Source: Chrysopilus asiliformis (Eukaryota > Arthropoda > Insecta > Diptera > Rhagionidae). Taken from it: a DNA stretch of 64,000 nt. A program made the translations under genes and the position numbers. Positions 21,969 to 33,594 of this stretch are shown here, piece after piece; position 1 is the first letter of the stretch; each line of letters opens with the position of its first letter. The notes below the pieces were generated by a model. It made no database searches. It was not told the DNA's origin and saw only the letters and a program-made list of their open reading frames with translations. The DNA is taken from positions 81,551,942 to 81,615,941 of the forward strand of contig OZ035962.1 in the NCBI GenBank assembly GCA_964034945.1, read 5' to 3'.

Positions 21969-23010
21969 CTATAGAGGAAATGTATTGACGGAGACCGACT
22001 CGATAACGGGGTAGATAGAGAAATTCTGACCAGTACGAAATCCGTTTCAGGCATAATTATGAGGATGTCCGTAAATTTGTCTATCGGCCTGTCCATTTTA
22101 CGAATCTTAAATAACTCGAGAAAGAGAGGAGCTAGAGATTTGAATTTTTTTTAAATTGTCATAAAACTTGTCAATAAAAATGTAAGGTACCCGTTATAGC
22201 ATAGAATAAGGAATATATAGAAAAAACTCTGCCGAACAAATTTTTGACAAATTTCCCCTTCGAAGGGGGAAAAATGTCCCTATCATTCACTAGCTACGGC
22301 CTAAAAGTTAATTACTTTTAGACTAGGGAGCACGAAGCAGAGAGAACATTTTCTAATCATTTTCGTCGTATCTATTCAATGAGATGGAGGAATCGAATGG
22401 ATAATTTTTCCCGTGTTACATCGGATCCTCTTGCTTCATCTCACAGTGGAAAAATTTTCTCTAAAAATTTGTTCTAAGAGTTTATTCTCTAGATTATTTG
22501 TTCTCTGGTTATAGCTAATGTGGCTTTTGCAAAAGTTGACAGAAAACTACATTTTTCGTAAATGTAGTTTTCTGTCAACGAAAAATGTAGTTTTCTGTCA
22601 ACTTTTGCAAAAGCCACATTAGCTTACTTTTTTTTTGACAAGTTTTATGACAATTTTTCGAAACCAATGCGTTTTTGGGAGAAAATGAATATAACAAAAT
22701 TTGAAGGATATAAAATTCTCTACACTCTTTGTTTTAATTGTTTTTACCTACCGCTAACGGTTCTAAATATACATTATTCATAAAAATTATGCTTTTCGAA
22801 AATAATTTTAAGGATAATCATTTTGATGCATATAACCAAATTCAAAGAAATCAATTTTTTCTGCTCTTTTTTCTTCATCGATTGTTACGTATCTTAATGA
22901 AAAAATGTCATTTTTTACATATTTTCCCCGAAACTAAATTTTGCAAAAAAAAAAGTTTTGTGTTGATCATAACTGATATTTTATATCATTTTTATTTCAA
23001 GCGGTCTGAA
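21969..23010 (+). repeat. Family G repeat, copy G1
   Basis: It starts with GCTATAGAGGAAATGTATTG (half of the G head hairpin). Next come CAGTACGAAATCCGTTTCAG, GGATGTCCGT with a degenerate GTCY run, AAATAACTCGAGAAAG and a weak TAGAGATTTGAATTT box. The tail contains GTTTTGTGTTGATCATAAC, shared with 38280. A large hairpin (22513-22624) lies within it. Confidence 0.75.
22513..22624. repeat. Perfect 47-bp inverted repeat with a duplicated loop
   Basis: Arms 22513-22559 and 22578-22624 are exact inverses. The 18-base loop repeats part of the arm (ATGTAGTTTTCTGTCA). The arm sequence is family G tail material (GTAGTTTTCTGTCAAC), so the hairpin arose inside that repeat. Confidence 0.95.
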
Positions 23011-23288
23011 TCGAGTAAAAATCCATTCTTCACATATATTGAATTATTCACATGTTTACCAAGATGCACAATGCATTTTTCACACATTTTTTTTCAATGA
23101 TTTCCATCCTTTCGGACAGCTTTTTTTATAGTTCCAGCCAAAGCTTAGGAGAAGACCCTTTATTGCCGAAGCACAGCTCCAAAATTACAAAATTAATTCC
23201 AAAATCAAATTACGAAAAACAGCCAAAATTGACGATCATGGTTACGACCTTACCAGATATTCCTACTATGGTGGGTCTCTTAACCTAT

Positions 23289-23354
23289 TGAAACCCACCA
23301 ACGTCTCTAATCCAGAATTAAATTGAAATCCACCAACGTTTCTAATCCAGAATA
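23289..23354. repeat. Two tandem copies of a 33-35 bp unit
   Basis: Both units contain CCACCAACGTYTCTAATCCA. The TCTAATCCAGAAT part resembles the ends of the surrounding candidate element in inverse. Confidence 0.85.
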
Positions 23355-23424
23355 TTATTTCTATAAAAATCATGAAGTTAAGAGTTAAGAAATCTCTCAG
23401 CTTTCGTAATCCGGAATAGGGGGG

Positions 23425-23771
23425 TTCATTTGAGAGATTTTTATCAAGGTTTTTGGTGACTATAAAGTTGAGACTTCAAGAACATTTTCTTCTTTTGCTG
23501 TAAATCAAAATCTTTCACCGTTATCGAGATATTTCAGATTTTTTAAAGTTAAAATTTATGTTATTAGAAACTAAAATTATTTTCCGGGTTATAGTGCACT
23601 CGTAAATTGCATAAGAACGTCGATTTTGGATAAGAAAGTCATGTGCTGATCACATCAGATATTTTTCCACGCTACGCTGTAAAATATCATAAAAACATAA
23701 TTTTAAAAAATCTTTTTTTTTGTGTTTGCATTTTTCTTGCGTTTCCCCATAATCGTGTTTTACTTAAACGT
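23425..23771. other. Unrecognised sequence
   Basis: Nothing recognised. The phrase AAGTCATGTGCTG at 23636 recurs at 4799, too short to classify. Confidence 0.4.
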
Positions 23772-23777
23772 TTGGTG

Positions 23778-23913
23778 GCGGCGTATTCATAGTCGTTTTT
23801 AAACGCAGTTTTTCTTTAATATGAACTTAAAGTGACAGTGTGCTATGGTTTTCTGTCAGTTTAAACTCATGTTAAAGAAAAACTGTGTTTAGAAACGTCT
23901 ATGAATCCGCCCC
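23778..23913. mobile_element. Short MITE (136 bp) with about 40-bp TIRs
   Basis: GCGGCGTATTCATAGTCGTT is mirrored by the inverse of AACGTCTATGAATCCGCC, and the inverted match extends through AGTTTTTCTTTAA. TTGGTG (6 bp) is duplicated at 23772-23777 and 23914-23919. Confidence 0.75.
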
Positions 23914-24009
23914 TTGGTGTCTAAGCCTTATGGAAACAATCGTGTGTTACGCAACATTTAAAAAGCCAAGAAAAGTTACGAAAAAAATTTCACGGTTCAA
24001 ACAATTTCG

Positions 24010-25043
24010 ATAGGAAGATATTTAATACCTTTTGTTAAACACATGTGAATTGGCAAATGGAAAAAATAAAAATGCGGAATAAAATAAAATCGAGATAATT
24101 TTTCCTTTGCTGATGGGGACATTCGTGAAGCAATGCGAAACGAAGAGACCGATTCAAAAGAAATGTTAAACACATCAACGCGTTGTTGTGCGACAAACAG
24201 TTGCCATCGGAATGCTACTAATGACTTAATTAATTCGGCCAGCATAATACATCGTCCCGTCGAGCTTGAAATTGCAGATTTTCACCAGGTATGAATTCTT
24301 CTTCTCCCCGATGATCTTCCTTTGGCAATGGCCTAAAGGAAACTTTTGAAGAGTACTCGCTTTAACCCATTCAGCGGCAATTCGAGCTGCAGGAAGAATA
24401 TTAGCCGGGTTCAACTACATCAAAGTTTCAGTAAATAAGTATAGGACGACATATCCGTCCATTGTGGAACGTGAGAATGGTGAATTATATCTCGAATGGA
24501 ATTTCTCTCGTGGCTCGTTTTTCCCTAAATTAATGCTCACTACTGTGGAATCAGATACATTTGCAGGATTCAAAACTGGTAGATACCTTGTCCAGATATT
24601 GGATAAAACATCCAGTCCTGCCAGATACCTTTATGTCCATAAACAAACCGCATATACCATCCTGCACTCCGCTACCGTCATTCAACCTCTCTAGCACTTC
24701 CTTCGAAGTCACCGAAACCATTCCGAAATCCGATTGAGATTCGAAATTGTATCTTTTGTGGTATGTTGGATTCTGTTGCCATTGAACCACATTAAAATAT
24801 TTTTGTCACAACATATGGCTTTACAATTCTTTGATCGCTGGTATAATAAAGGGCCCAACGAAATGTTAACATTAAGAAGTCGTTGTCTCAATGGAATCCT
24901 GTGTCTGGATGCTTGAAATCGCATACCATATTGATATGATTTGTAATTTACACAAATATTTAATACGCATCGAGGTATTTTGACTGTTTTCGTTCCATGC
25001 GTCCACATTATTGTATAATAATCGTCATAATAGAAGATATTCT
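24010..25043 (-). pseudogene. Degenerate fibrinogen-related (FReD) domain gene
   Basis: Read on the minus strand, five patches follow the order of the fibrinogen C-terminal domain. They are LYYTSDQRIVKPYVV (about 24788-24860); VVQWQQNPTYHKRYNF (24741-24790; family: WTVxQRR...F); RISIGFRNGFGDFEG (24700-24743; family: W..Y..GFG..EGEFW); FPLG...KII...SYLVKICNFKLDGTMYYA (24229-24330; family: FWLG..KI...YELRI....DG..YA); and GNCLSHNNALM (24172-24208; family: GDSL..HNGM.F). They lie in different frames with stops between, so this copy is broken. About 400 bp without similarity separate patches three and four, and may be an intron, since CTTCCTGCAG precedes 24386. A T-rich acceptor ending AACAG precedes 25043. 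Insect FReD proteins are secreted lectin-like proteins. Alignment is from memory of the family consensus; the C-terminal Cys region is not convincing. Confidence 0.45.
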
Positions 25044-25830
25044 CTGTTAAAAAAAAAGAAAAATAAAAATATATATATATACAAATACTGAATTTTATTC
25101 CACATTCATCTATATAGACAGCAACATATGAATGTGGATTGATTTTAAGATCAATAAAAATATCTTTTATCCAGTTTCAGTTTAGATTCGTCTTTTCAAT
25201 TTTCAATACTTTTGCGATGCTTAATTAAAATCGTTTTCAGTTGCAATTAAGGACAATGGAATTTTACTTAATGAATTAATTAGTGGCCCATATATTCAGA
25301 TAGATAGATTTTTTTTTTGTTTTGAAAAATTTCACAATCAGGCCATGAGTGAATATTACTTCAATAGTGGCGAGACTGAATTGAGAATATAATTACACTG
25401 GCTGGCATTTAGTTGGGATCGAGATAACTTCATTAGGTAATAAATGATCAATAATAAATGAAGTCCATATTCAGTGAAAACTATAAAAATTTCATAAATA
25501 CTTTAGTTAAAATATTTTCCTTATAATTAAATTTTATACATTATTGAGTTGAACTTGAATTTCTCCATTGAATTATTAATTTGGAATTGCAAATAATACA
25601 AAGTAATAATAAAATTTAATTTTTAGAGCAAAATATACGTAATAATCAAAAATTATATAATCGAAATACGCCGCAGGCAATTTTTTGGTAGAAACTTATG
25701 ACAAAATTGCACCACGGACGAAAATTTTCGGTTTCAAGACTAAATCGAATAATTATGGAGGAAACTTAAGATTCCGGGACAACATGCCTAAATCATCAAT
25801 GCCTTATAAATCGTCTATGTTTTTTAATCC
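25044..25830. other. AT-rich sequence, nothing recognised
   Basis: A short (TA)n run lies at about 25068-25080. An 11-bp hairpin (CCACATTCAT...ATGAATGTGG) lies at 25101-25137. No coding signal. Confidence 0.45.
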
Positions 25831-26707
25831 ATGTAAAATTGTAGGTGCGAGAGCATAGCCGCATAGAACAGAATTGTTACAAGACAATTACTACGTTGAA
25901 AATTCAGCGTCTGTAAGTAGAAGAAAAACAAATGTATAATAGTGAAAGAGTGTCTGTCACTTTTTCGCTTATATCTGAAAAACCAGTAAACCGATTTCTA
26001 TAAAATTTCCGAACACTGTAACCTGGTGTGTGAAAAAAAATCTACGTTCTCCGTTTAAATTCGCTACGTTAAAATCCCTCCTCTTCTATATAAAACTCCA
26101 TTCTTGCTATCTTTTAGGGTCTGTTCATAAAATACATCACGCTAATTTTCAGTATTTCAAACAGCTACCCCCCCCCCCCCCCCCCAACCCTTACACTCGC
26201 TTTTTCGCGAATTTTAACCCCCAAAGGAACGGAAACCCCCTCTCTATGTAACTTTTGATACACTAAATCTTTCCAAAAGTTGATGGAAAGCCGCGATTTT
26301 GGTAAAACTTCAAGTCGCTAGATCAACGCGTTCTCGAGTTATTTAAGATACGTAAAGCGGACAGACAGATGCACGGACATCCTCATAATTTTGCCTGAAA
26401 CGGATTTCGTACTGAACAGAAAGTTTCTATTTGTCCCCGTTCTCGAATCGATCTTCGCCATGAATACACTACTTTCCTTTTATAGAAGAGGAAACTAAAA
26501 ACAAGATGCTGACAGAAAAACCTTGAAATTCAATCGGATATTAAAAGTTTTTTGTTATTCTTATCCGGTAAGAAAACAAAAAAAAAACCCGACTAAAAAG
26601 ATCCTTAAAAAATTGAGAAACGCCGAAATAAACAAAAATCCTTTAAAATTATTGCTAAAATAATATAGTAAATAATATGCTATGGTCTCGCACCTACAAT
26701 TTTACAT
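25831..26707. mobile_element. TIR-bounded composite (877 bp)
   Basis: ATGTAAAATTGTAGGTGCGA, continuing GAGCATAGC, begins it. The inverse, differing by one base in GAGACCATAGC, ends it, giving 29-bp TIRs. No target duplication is evident. Inside are a single CTGTTCATAAAATACATCAC end (about 26119), a poly-C run (26167-26185) and a family G copy. Confidence 0.6.
26245..26498 (-). repeat. Family G repeat, copy G2 (partial)
   Basis: On the minus strand: the hairpin head ending CTATAAAAGGAAAGTAG, CAGTACGAAATCCGTTTCAG, GGATGTCCGTGCATCTGTCT, TAAATAACTCGAGAACGCGT, then a GATCTAGCGACTTGAAGTTT box. The array is reduced to a few GTCY units. Confidence 0.8.
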
Positions 26708-27624
26708 GAATTATAAATCAGTAAATTTAAAATTGTTGTTGAATTTGTGTAACAAGGCGTCGGTTACACAAATCCAACAACATTAGGGTTTTTTTTGTCG
26801 GCGTTTGCCAAAATTTTTAATTTTTGAAAAATGTCATGGATTTTATAGAGAGTCCCCATAAGAGTATCAAAATTTCCACAAACCGAGACTAATGACAAAT
26901 ACCTATCATAAAATTTTTGCCTCTTTTTATTTAAAAATTTACCAACGATTTTCAAGAACTATCATTAATCCATCTCTGGGAATTCTAAAATTCAAACCAA
27001 AAACGTAAAAAGTATCAATTTGATCCACGTATTTTCCAAAATTATTTTTCTTAAGCATAGTCTCTTTAAGATTTCGTTCAAATGATTTCAAATTTGAGAT
27101 TTGAAATTCTTCAGTATTCCTACCATATCATATGGGGTTTTCCGTCATTTGCAAAGATAATCCTGCCTTTTAATGCACAACAAAAACCATAAATAAAATT
27201 CTTAAGAAAGTGAGATAATAATTTTTGCTAAGATATACCGTTAAATGTTCTATCATAATAACTTTGTTGTCCTTTTTAGCCACTGGCTTAAGAGTAATTT
27301 GTGGTTTTTGAAGGTAAAATAAAGGATTCAAAACTTATCCATATCTTACCTGTTATAAGGGTTCATTAGCAATGGATTATCTGCAGATGCCTGGTGTTGC
27401 ACTTTAGAACATTATCCTTAAGAATGTTTGTTTAAGGAAGCAATTAGGAAATCCCCTCACAAAAGTTGAATAAGATTTTATCCTTTTGCTTGTATCGTAT
27501 GGATTTAACATTTTTCACACAATAAAATGGCGAAAACGATTTAAGTATTTAACTTTAAAAATCATTTGAAGAAACTTGAAATCTTTGAACATTTTTCAAT
27601 TCAAATTTTGGACGTGGTTTTTTA
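26708..27624. other. Unrecognised AT-rich sequence
   Basis: A small imperfect inverted repeat (26736-26753 with 26763-26780, 9-base loop) is the only structure noticed. No gene. Confidence 0.4.
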
Positions 27625-28582
27625 ATATAAGAAAACCTACAACTGCCAGGGGCCAATCGTCAAATACTCTTTATGATGACAGACAAAAAGTTTATTTAAA
27701 AAAAAATCCATTTGTTTAGGAGAGGGGAAAGAAGTGATCCAACTGAATTTTGATGTATAGATAGGGTATGTAAAATCATATTCTTAACACATTTTATCTT
27801 TAAAAATTTTTCGATATGATGCACAGTTTTCGAGAAAACAGAAAAAAAAGTATTTCATTTGTATTGGAAAGGGGGGAAGCAGTCGTACCGATTGGATCTT
27901 AATGTAGGGATGAGTAAAATCCTAGTCTAAACACATTTTACTTTAATGAATATTTCAATATGACTCACGGTTTTCTAGGAAATTGCAAAACACTATTTCA
28001 TTTGTATGGGGGAAGGTCCAATTTTGCCCGTTCAAGAACTTATATTAGCCATTTACGAGAAACGGAACCAAATGTCAAGTCTCTAGCTCAATCCTTTCGA
28101 AAGTTATGGTGTTCACGGACAGACAGATAGACTGACTGACAGATAGACTGACTGACAGACAGGCTGGCAGACAGACAGACGGACATGGACAAGCAAAAAT
28201 CAAAATCTTTTGTCATCATAAACACCCTGGTGTAGTTCATTTTTGTGTCTGATGATTGATTTCATACGTTACAAACGGTATACTAAATCTAATATACTCC
28301 TATATGATATATCGTCGCCTGAGAATTTAAGTGTCGTATGTAGTTTTTTTTCGATTTTTGAATTGGGATCAGTTTCTGAGTTTTTCAAAGCTGCTTTTAA
28401 ATTTGGTGCAATTCATTTTTAATTTTCTTAAAGACTAATTCTGTATTCGATTTAAATTTGAAAAAAATCGGTCCGCTGGAAAAAGAGTTATGATAGTTTA
28501 AACTCAATTCACTCAAAATCGACAAAAATTACATACGATATTTAAATTCTCAGCCGACGATATCATATTGAGTATAAAAAAG
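27625..28582 (-). repeat. Family B repeat, copy B4, interrupted by a MITE
   Basis: From right to left on the minus strand: the split head palindrome; GTTTGTAACG; CACCAGGGTGTTTATGATGA; a GTCY/GTCA array (28117-28192); the GAGCTAGAGACTTGACATTT box; two CATACAAATG/CTCGAAAAC modules; and the tail ending GGCAGTTGTAGGTTTTCTTA. A 247-bp MITE sits in the head. Confidence 0.8.
28313..28559. mobile_element. MITE (247 bp) nested in the B4 head
   Basis: CGTCGCCTGAGAATTTAAGT begins it and the inverse (CGTCGGCTGAGAATTTAAAT) ends it. TIRs run about 45 bp, through TCGTATGTA...TCGATTTT. The flanks are ATAT on both sides, a possible 4-bp duplication, but the host palindrome makes this ambiguous. Confidence 0.75.
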
Positions 28583-30829
28583 ACTTTCATTTGTACGGGG
28601 GAGGCGGAAAGGAGTAACATGATTTGTCCGATTCTAGAACATTTTTTTCTTCAAAAAACGCGTTTCTGCATTGCTGTCAAAAAGCGGAATACTTATTATT
28701 GGTTTTGATTAAAGCCCTGAAAAGCTTTTAAGTCTATAGGTCTTTAAAAGCTTTGTTTTTTTTGTCTCCCCTGAGTTGTTTTATGATACACAACTTCACA
28801 GTCTCCTGACCACGTGATTACTGGTGAGTTTGTTTTGACAGGTATGAGACAGTCTTCAATGTCTACGAATAGTCGACATAGTCTACACCAAAGTCTACAT
28901 TGTCTACACCAACTCTGCTGGTTCGAAAGGCATACAATTATTTTTATGTACTATATGGACAACCCTGAAAAACGGAGAATTTTCGCGTAAATAATTGCCT
29001 TTTTTAAAGTATCCCAATCCAAAATTCTTTCAAAGTCTTTATCAAAATTTTTTGTTAAAAAAATGTAAGTAACCACAAAAATTTTTCTTTTTCAGCATTT
29101 AATTCGATTTTTTTTATCAACCTTCTTCTTGGAAGGTGTAATTCCCATTTTAGTCACATTACTCGAAAATTGTTGCCTAAAAATATCAATTCCAATCAAA
29201 ATAAATACGAAACCATAACGAAGTTTATTTGTTCACTACAAACTAGCAATGAATTTTGTTTCACTGGAAGAAAGAGCCCCTGAAAACCAATTAAGGAAAG
29301 AAATTTGAAAAACTTGTCAAGATGTCGGATGTTTAGGCGCCACATCCCTCTTGAGACATGGAAAAAATCACACAAAACTGCCTGATTTTACAAACTGACA
29401 AGAATGAAAATAAATTGTTATGTGGCTTTCAGTTTTTCCTATTTTTGTAGGGACACCAAAGTGAAATTTTAGATAGTTTTCATTGCACAGCATTGTCAAT
29501 CTATTGGTTTCAGACAGCAAATGGCGTTTGTCAAATTAAGGAGTCTTTTTTTTACAGAATTCAGCAAAATGGTTTCAATCAAACCGATGATGACTAAAAA
29601 TTCGACGGCTACTTAAGAACAATCCATGAAGGTGGTGGCAATTTCAAAAGATGAAAGAATCTATAAATGGGATAGAAAGACACAGATATGCTACTCGACT
29701 ACTCGGCATTTTTTCTCTTAAAAATCATAATTCCCATTCGAGGACTCCCTTTAATATCTCGAACTGTCATAAATACCGATGAAAATCTTAAAAACTTATT
29801 AAATAGATAATGGGGCGCCTGTCAGATTCATCATTCTTAATAGATTTTCAGTGTACGGATGATATTTCGTTATTTGGGGTGAAATTTGATATCCTAAAAA
29901 TTAGATGTTTTGTATCAAAGGTTAAATATGAACAGAGATCGAATGAGTAGAATGTCAATAAAAACATAAATCCTTAATACAAAATACTTGATTTTTTCAA
30001 ACTCAAGTAAGTTTAAAAAACAAAATCATTTTATTTACCCTTTTGTAGACAATTTTAACTTTATTTTCCAGATCGCAGTATTTTTTCGCCTCAAGCATGT
30101 TCCATAGACATAATCGATTCATCCTGAAAATATGACTTGATTTGTAAGCCCGCAGGGTTAGTTTTGATTTCAAAAATCATGCATAAGTATCTCAATATCT
30201 TTCTTTTATCCTCTTAGAACAATCGCGTTGAAATGCACACCACCGGCACCGCCATATAATATGAATTTATGCAGACTACTAGTACCTACTCATAAAATCA
30301 GCCAAATATGATATTAAAGTACAATTTTTGAATTGAGATCGCAACAATGGACTCAGGCAGGCGGAAAATATTAACAAAATGTTCAATGAGCATAATTTTT
30401 AGGCGGACGCGATTATTCGCCCATATTTTGGTACACATGAATCACGATATCCTTTTTGAGATTCATAGTCATATCTTTTTTAGGGTGCTGGTTTTATTGA
30501 TCTTTTCAAGAGGCCCATTTCATCCGTTAGTTGGAAAATATGCTATCAAGTTAAGAATGGAAGTGATACTGTAAAAACGAGGTATTTCGGTTTAGTTTTG
30601 ATATTCAACACTTGATGTGGAGTACGGGTGTTTTTAAAATATTGAAAAAATGCTTTTGTAGCTTGCGTACCGCTCTTCAGATTGTAATATCTTTTTTTTA
30701 ACGTCGATACGTTTTCAGTAGTGAAAGGATTTTTTAATGCAAAAAGCAGAGCCGTAAATAGCCATTTTTAGACCCCAAGCACAATTTCAATTGTCCTTAA
30801 AAAATTTTAAAAAAACCTTTTATTTAAAC
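28583..30829. other. Unrecognised sequence
   Basis: 28583-28665 keeps traces of family B (CATTTGTACGGGGGAGG). About 28855-28915 has a loose TAGTCTACAC repetition. The rest shows no gene or known repeat. Confidence 0.4.
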
Positions 30830-31035
30830 AAATGTGTCCAGGGTGTAAGGCTTAACAAAGAATTTTGATTTCCGCATGTCCGTCCCTCTGTCTGTCTGTC
30901 TGTCCGTCTGTCTATCTGTCCGTCTGCCCGACTATCCGCCTGTCAGCACCATAACTTTCGAAAGGATTGAGTTAGAAACTTGAAATTTTGTATATTTACG
31001 TTTCTCGTAAAATTGGCAACAGTAGCTTTTCTTAT
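30830..31035 (+). repeat. Family B repeat, copy B6, internally deleted
   Basis: It goes from GTCCAGGGTGTAAGGCTTAA and TTTTGATTTCCGCATGTCCG through a GTCY array (30880-30945) and the GAGTTAGAAACTTGAAATTT box. It then jumps directly to the tail AACAGTAGCTTTTCTTATG, so the internal modules are missing. Confidence 0.75.
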
Positions 31036-31141
31036 GATTTGTTTGTATTTTCTTTTTGTTAAGTTTTATTAATTTTTTATAGAATGTAATATTTTTATGG
31101 AAACTGAACTGAAATACACTATTATTAAAGTGCAATTTCTT

Positions 31142-31395
31142 TTTATACCCGTATGGTGAAACCAAAGGGTATATTAGATTTGCATTACCGTTTGTAACGC
31201 CAAGATCCCGTCATCACACAAAAAAATTAATTACACCAGTGTGTTTAGAATGATAAAAATAATTAATTTTTGCATGGCCGTCCGTCCGTCTGTCTGTATG
31301 TCTGTCTGTCTGTCTGTCTGTGGCGCGGATTGCGGGCGCACGGATTGAGCTAGAGACTTGAAATTTTGATTGGCAATTATAGCTTTTGTTATTTT
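31142..31395 (+). repeat. Family A repeat, copy A4, internally deleted
   Basis: The head ATACCCGTATGGTGAAACCA is complete, with GTTTGTAACGCCAAGATCCC, a GTCY array (31276-31323) and the GAGCTAGAGACTTGAAATTT box. The copy then jumps to the tail TTGGCAATTATAGCTTTTGT. It is the mirror orientation of A1-A3. Confidence 0.85.
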
Positions 31396-31570
31396 TTAGT
31401 TTTCGGTTTCAATACAATGTGTGATGAAATAATAACTTTATAACGTAACCAAATGACATTTTTTATTGCTACAAAACGAAATAACGTAACGAAATGAAAT
31501 TTGAATTTCGTTACATAACGAAATGTATAACGTTACGATTTTTTTTTTCATTTGCCATCCTTGGTTAAAA
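31396..31570. mobile_element. hAT-like remnant rich in CGTTAC words
   Basis: Repeated ACGAAAT/CGTTAC words and an end reading AGGATGGCAAATG (minus strand) resemble subterminal repeats of hAT MITEs. A diverged relative is at 46582-46705. No target duplication was established. Confidence 0.35.
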
Positions 31571-33594
31571 AACTATTTTCAAACAAAGTATTTAAAACTT
31601 CCAGCCAGTACAATTCGAAAAATTAGCAAGTTTTTTTTCCTTCTTTCCTTCTTTCCTTCTTTCCTTCTTTCCTTCCTTCTCCCAAATACAAACAAAACAG
31701 TCTTACAATTTTCTGTAAAATAGTTTTTTTTCCTTCTCCAGTGATAGATTTTAAGAAACAAAATATAATATTTCAAGAAAAAAGCATATTACCAAAAATA
31801 CTTGATGTGTATTTATATCTTCGTGTCTGTGTCCAGAACATCATCACCTATTTTTATATTTCGAAAATCAATTTCCTTTGAGTATACTCTAGAATTTTGC
31901 CAACACGTTTAGATTAGGATAGACATTCGCCCCATTAACGTATATCCATTTATCCCAAAATCAACATGGAGGGCCAAAACTATATCGTGCGATAACAAAC
32001 AACATCTTGAGTGCTATTATCCAATATGTTTACTGATCCTTGAGTCCAGCACATGTCTTCCTTGATATCTCATCCGATTCCCATTCCATTCTATTCTATT
32101 CTGTCGTCAAATATACTGTATTCTAAATGCTGAATGCTATACCAGGCTAAATTCAAGGAGATTATTTACTTCAAGGACTCTTCTAAGTAGACGTTTAGGA
32201 CTTCCGACTTATATTATATTCACGATAAATGCCAAGTTGACATTTGAGGTCATTCGATTTTAATGAAATTTCACTCAATTTGTTCGTCAAGATATGTTCA
32301 TCAACAATTCAATGCTTTGGACAAAATCGAAATAGTATAATTTTTTTTTCATCTATTTATAAATCTAATCCGTTTAACTCGAAATTCATACAATTTCTGT
32401 TTGGTAGTAAAGAACTGACTAAGCGGTTTAAAATTTTAGTTCTAATAAATCAACAATTGAATGAAAATATCAAACCAGGATGTTATATCCAGTCACACTT
32501 GCAACGCATCATGAATCCATTAACCTTAAGAAGGATTAACAGCAAGCGTCAAATTTATAGAAACGCAAATGGAGACAGCCGAGAAGGTTTTAAGTAATTC
32601 ATCAAATGGGAAATCACTCGTGGCACTCATTTGTCGACACCACCGTATGAGTATTAAAGACCTTACCATCAAAAACTGATTAGCTGCCACAATTGGAACT
32701 GAAATTCTCTACCAAAACATCACAAAGATTTGAAAGAAAAAACTTCATATGGTATATCTCAACATTTCTTGGTTCCTTCAAGCTTCTGTTGTACAATTTG
32801 TACCGGACTATGATATTAAGTCAAAGTCCTCCGAGAGTTTCACTTTTGAGGCAAATCTGACGGCTCCGAGAATATTCAAGAGGGTTCTACGGATCTACCA
32901 AATAAAATATCGGGATATCAAATTTCCCTGTCCATCATTCCAACTCTACTCTATATCTGCATAATTCTCATGTGCAACCTAGAAATACGCATTTATTGTG
33001 GCATATTTTCACAAGTTTTCCCTACCATCATCACATCGCTTAGTTCCTGTTCACATTCAACCTTTCAATATCTATGCGGCAAATATCTCTTATAGTTGGA
33101 ACGTCCCAACACTAAGCGACTGTGGTTTTTATTCAAATCGAGGGATTGATGTGCCATATATGAACTTTTAAGTTGCTTAATAAAGATAGAAAAACATAAT
33201 GAGGGGAGAAATACTTTTAAATGTTTAATAGAGTTTCATTTCGCATCGTCAACAGTAATTAGAGAACAAAACATTCATTTGAATCAAATCTGGGGGATTT
33301 ATAGTCGTGTAGTAGTCACAATTTTAATAACGAAAACGGAAGAACGTTTTTATATCTGATATTAAATATGTCAGTTCAAAGTACTTGATTAACAAATGTT
33401 TCAATTAATACAAAAAACTCAGAAATACAAAATTGATTTTTCAATTCTTGTCGGTAATGTGACATCCGACCGATTACCAAATTTTTAGTAATTATGATAT
33501 TCGAGCCACATGTTTTTTACCAAATTTTTCGTTATTTTCAATAAATTTCCAGCTGCAGTAAGCCTTTTCTTCGTCTATGCGAATTCATTTTTAT
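31571..33594. other. Unrecognised sequence with a TTCC-rich tract
   Basis: A CTTTC/CTTCC low-complexity run lies at 31632-31680. The remainder, including ORFs at 32244-32597 and 32749-32964 (plus), has no motif or repeat seen elsewhere in the window and may be single-copy DNA. Confidence 0.4.

Larger units (their letters stand above)
21166..23424. mobile_element. Candidate 2.26-kb composite element with CCCCCTRATTCCGG ends
   Basis: CCCCCTGATTCCGGTTTA at 21166 is mirrored at 23424 by an inverse reading CCCCCTATTCCGGATTA. Both ends continue with GAGA...TTTCTTAACT...TTAACT. Variants of the end word recur just inside the right edge (TCTAATCCAGAAT, twice). No clear target duplication or transposase is seen. 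Inside lie a family G repeat, two perfect hairpins and a 48-bp direct duplication (21457-21505 and 21832-21880). Confidence 0.4.

Noticed and set aside
22738..23100. 120-codon plus ORF
   Set aside because: It lies in the tail of a family G repeat and is Phe/Ile/Lys-rich as expected from random AT-rich sequence.
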